DNA of 64,000 nucleotides from Pseudomonas ekonensis (GTDB lineage: Bacteria; Pseudomonadota; Gammaproteobacteria; Pseudomonadales; Pseudomonadaceae), in the NCBI RefSeq assembly GCF_019145435.1, contig NZ_JAHSTS010000001.1:820001-884000 (forward strand), written 5' to 3'. Below, one piece after another: positions 63,795 to 64,000 of the stretch (the first letter of the stretch is position 1; every line of letters starts with the position of its first letter). The translations under genes and the position numbers were made by a program. The notes under the pieces were generated by a model. The model ran no database searches. It was not told the DNA's origin and was given only the letters and a program-made list of their open reading frames with translations.

Positions 63795-64000
63795 ATGAGA
63801 CTCATCCTTGCGTGGTGTTACGCGCCGCTGTTCTTCGCAGGATTCATCGGCGCCGCCGTGTGGCTGGCGGCCGCATCGGCCTGGTGGCTGCTGCTGTTGT
63901 TTTTGCTGGCGCTGGCGGTGTCGTTCGCGGCGGAGCGGGCCTTGCCCTACGAACCCGACTGGAACCGGCCCGCCGGCGACCGCCGCCGGGATCTGCTGCA
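63795..64000 (+). CDS. Sterol desaturase-family membrane protein (5' part only)
   Basis: ATG 63795 follows GGAGGTGGA. 68 codons are visible before the window ends: a first membrane helix (MRLILAWCYAPLFFAGFIGA and on, about 5-25), a second (about 27-48), then ERALPYEPDWNRPAGDRRRD. This N-terminus is that of Pseudomonas sterol-desaturase/fatty-acid-hydroxylase family proteins, whose His clusters would lie downstream. Identification rests on a short piece. Confidence 0.65.
   Translation, partial: MRLILAWCYAPLFFAGFIGAAVWLAAASAWWLLLLFLLALAVSFAAERALPYEPDWNRPAGDRRRDLL

Overview
The window is chromosomal DNA from a Pseudomonas, most likely of the P. fluorescens group. This is inferred from the high GC content, the contiguous Pseudomonas-type glucose/Entner-Doudoroff region, many pseudomonad REP/REPIN elements between genes, and the fadD2-fadD1 neighbourhood. 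I see no rRNA, tRNA, prophage, transposase or CRISPR array. Coding density is high and most genes are housekeeping or ordinary accessory functions.

Layout. 1-4145: a cell-surface-signalling heme uptake locus (hasI sigma, hasS anti-sigma, partial hasR receptor), all on the minus strand and with Fur-box-like sites. 4276-23104: the glucose block. It holds gap | edd-glk-gltR-gltS, an AGE-family epimerase with the gtsABCD ABC importer and the OprB porin, a hexose-6-P mutarotase, and hexR | zwf-pgl-eda. HexR-type operators lie in front of gap, edd and zwf. A composite promoter motif is repeated in front of the epimerase and gtsA, and A-rich Crc/Hfq-like motifs sit just before several start codons. 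Together these genes take glucose across the outer membrane (OprB) and inner membrane (GtsABCD), phosphorylate it (Glk), and process it through Zwf, Pgl, Edd and Eda.

23320-36740: mixed metabolism. It includes an intradiol dioxygenase, a class V aminotransferase, a DUF2383 protein with a sigma54-like promoter, the phaJ4/hydrolase/fadD2/fadD1 fatty-acid group, CsbD, YihY/BrkB, a peptide deformylase, a desaturase and a PhnD/SsuA-type binding protein. 36867-40289: an ECF sigma factor translationally coupled to a betaine/choline-type binding protein, then a soluble PAS-PAS chemoreceptor (BdlA-like) behind a long GGA-rich leader. 41110-42534: a PACE efflux pump divergent from a LysR regulator. 42592-45807: the gluconate genes gntR | gntK-gntT with GntR-operator-like sequences.

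45863-64000: alaC, a LysE exporter, small acetyltransferases, a SnoaL-YciI-ECF42 operon with a matching ECF42 promoter, an SDR|LysR pair and a second LysR|PACE pair. These are followed by an overlapping 2-oxoglutarate dioxygenase/TylF-type methyltransferase operon of unknown product, pit, zntB, a transmembrane chemoreceptor, a tandem array of four 131-bp REPIN units, a PepSY protein and the start of a sterol-desaturase-family gene. The items I consider most worth following up are the dioxygenase-methyltransferase pair, the duplicated LysR|PACE module, the ECF-binding-protein pair, the GGA-rich leader and the three-block gts promoter.
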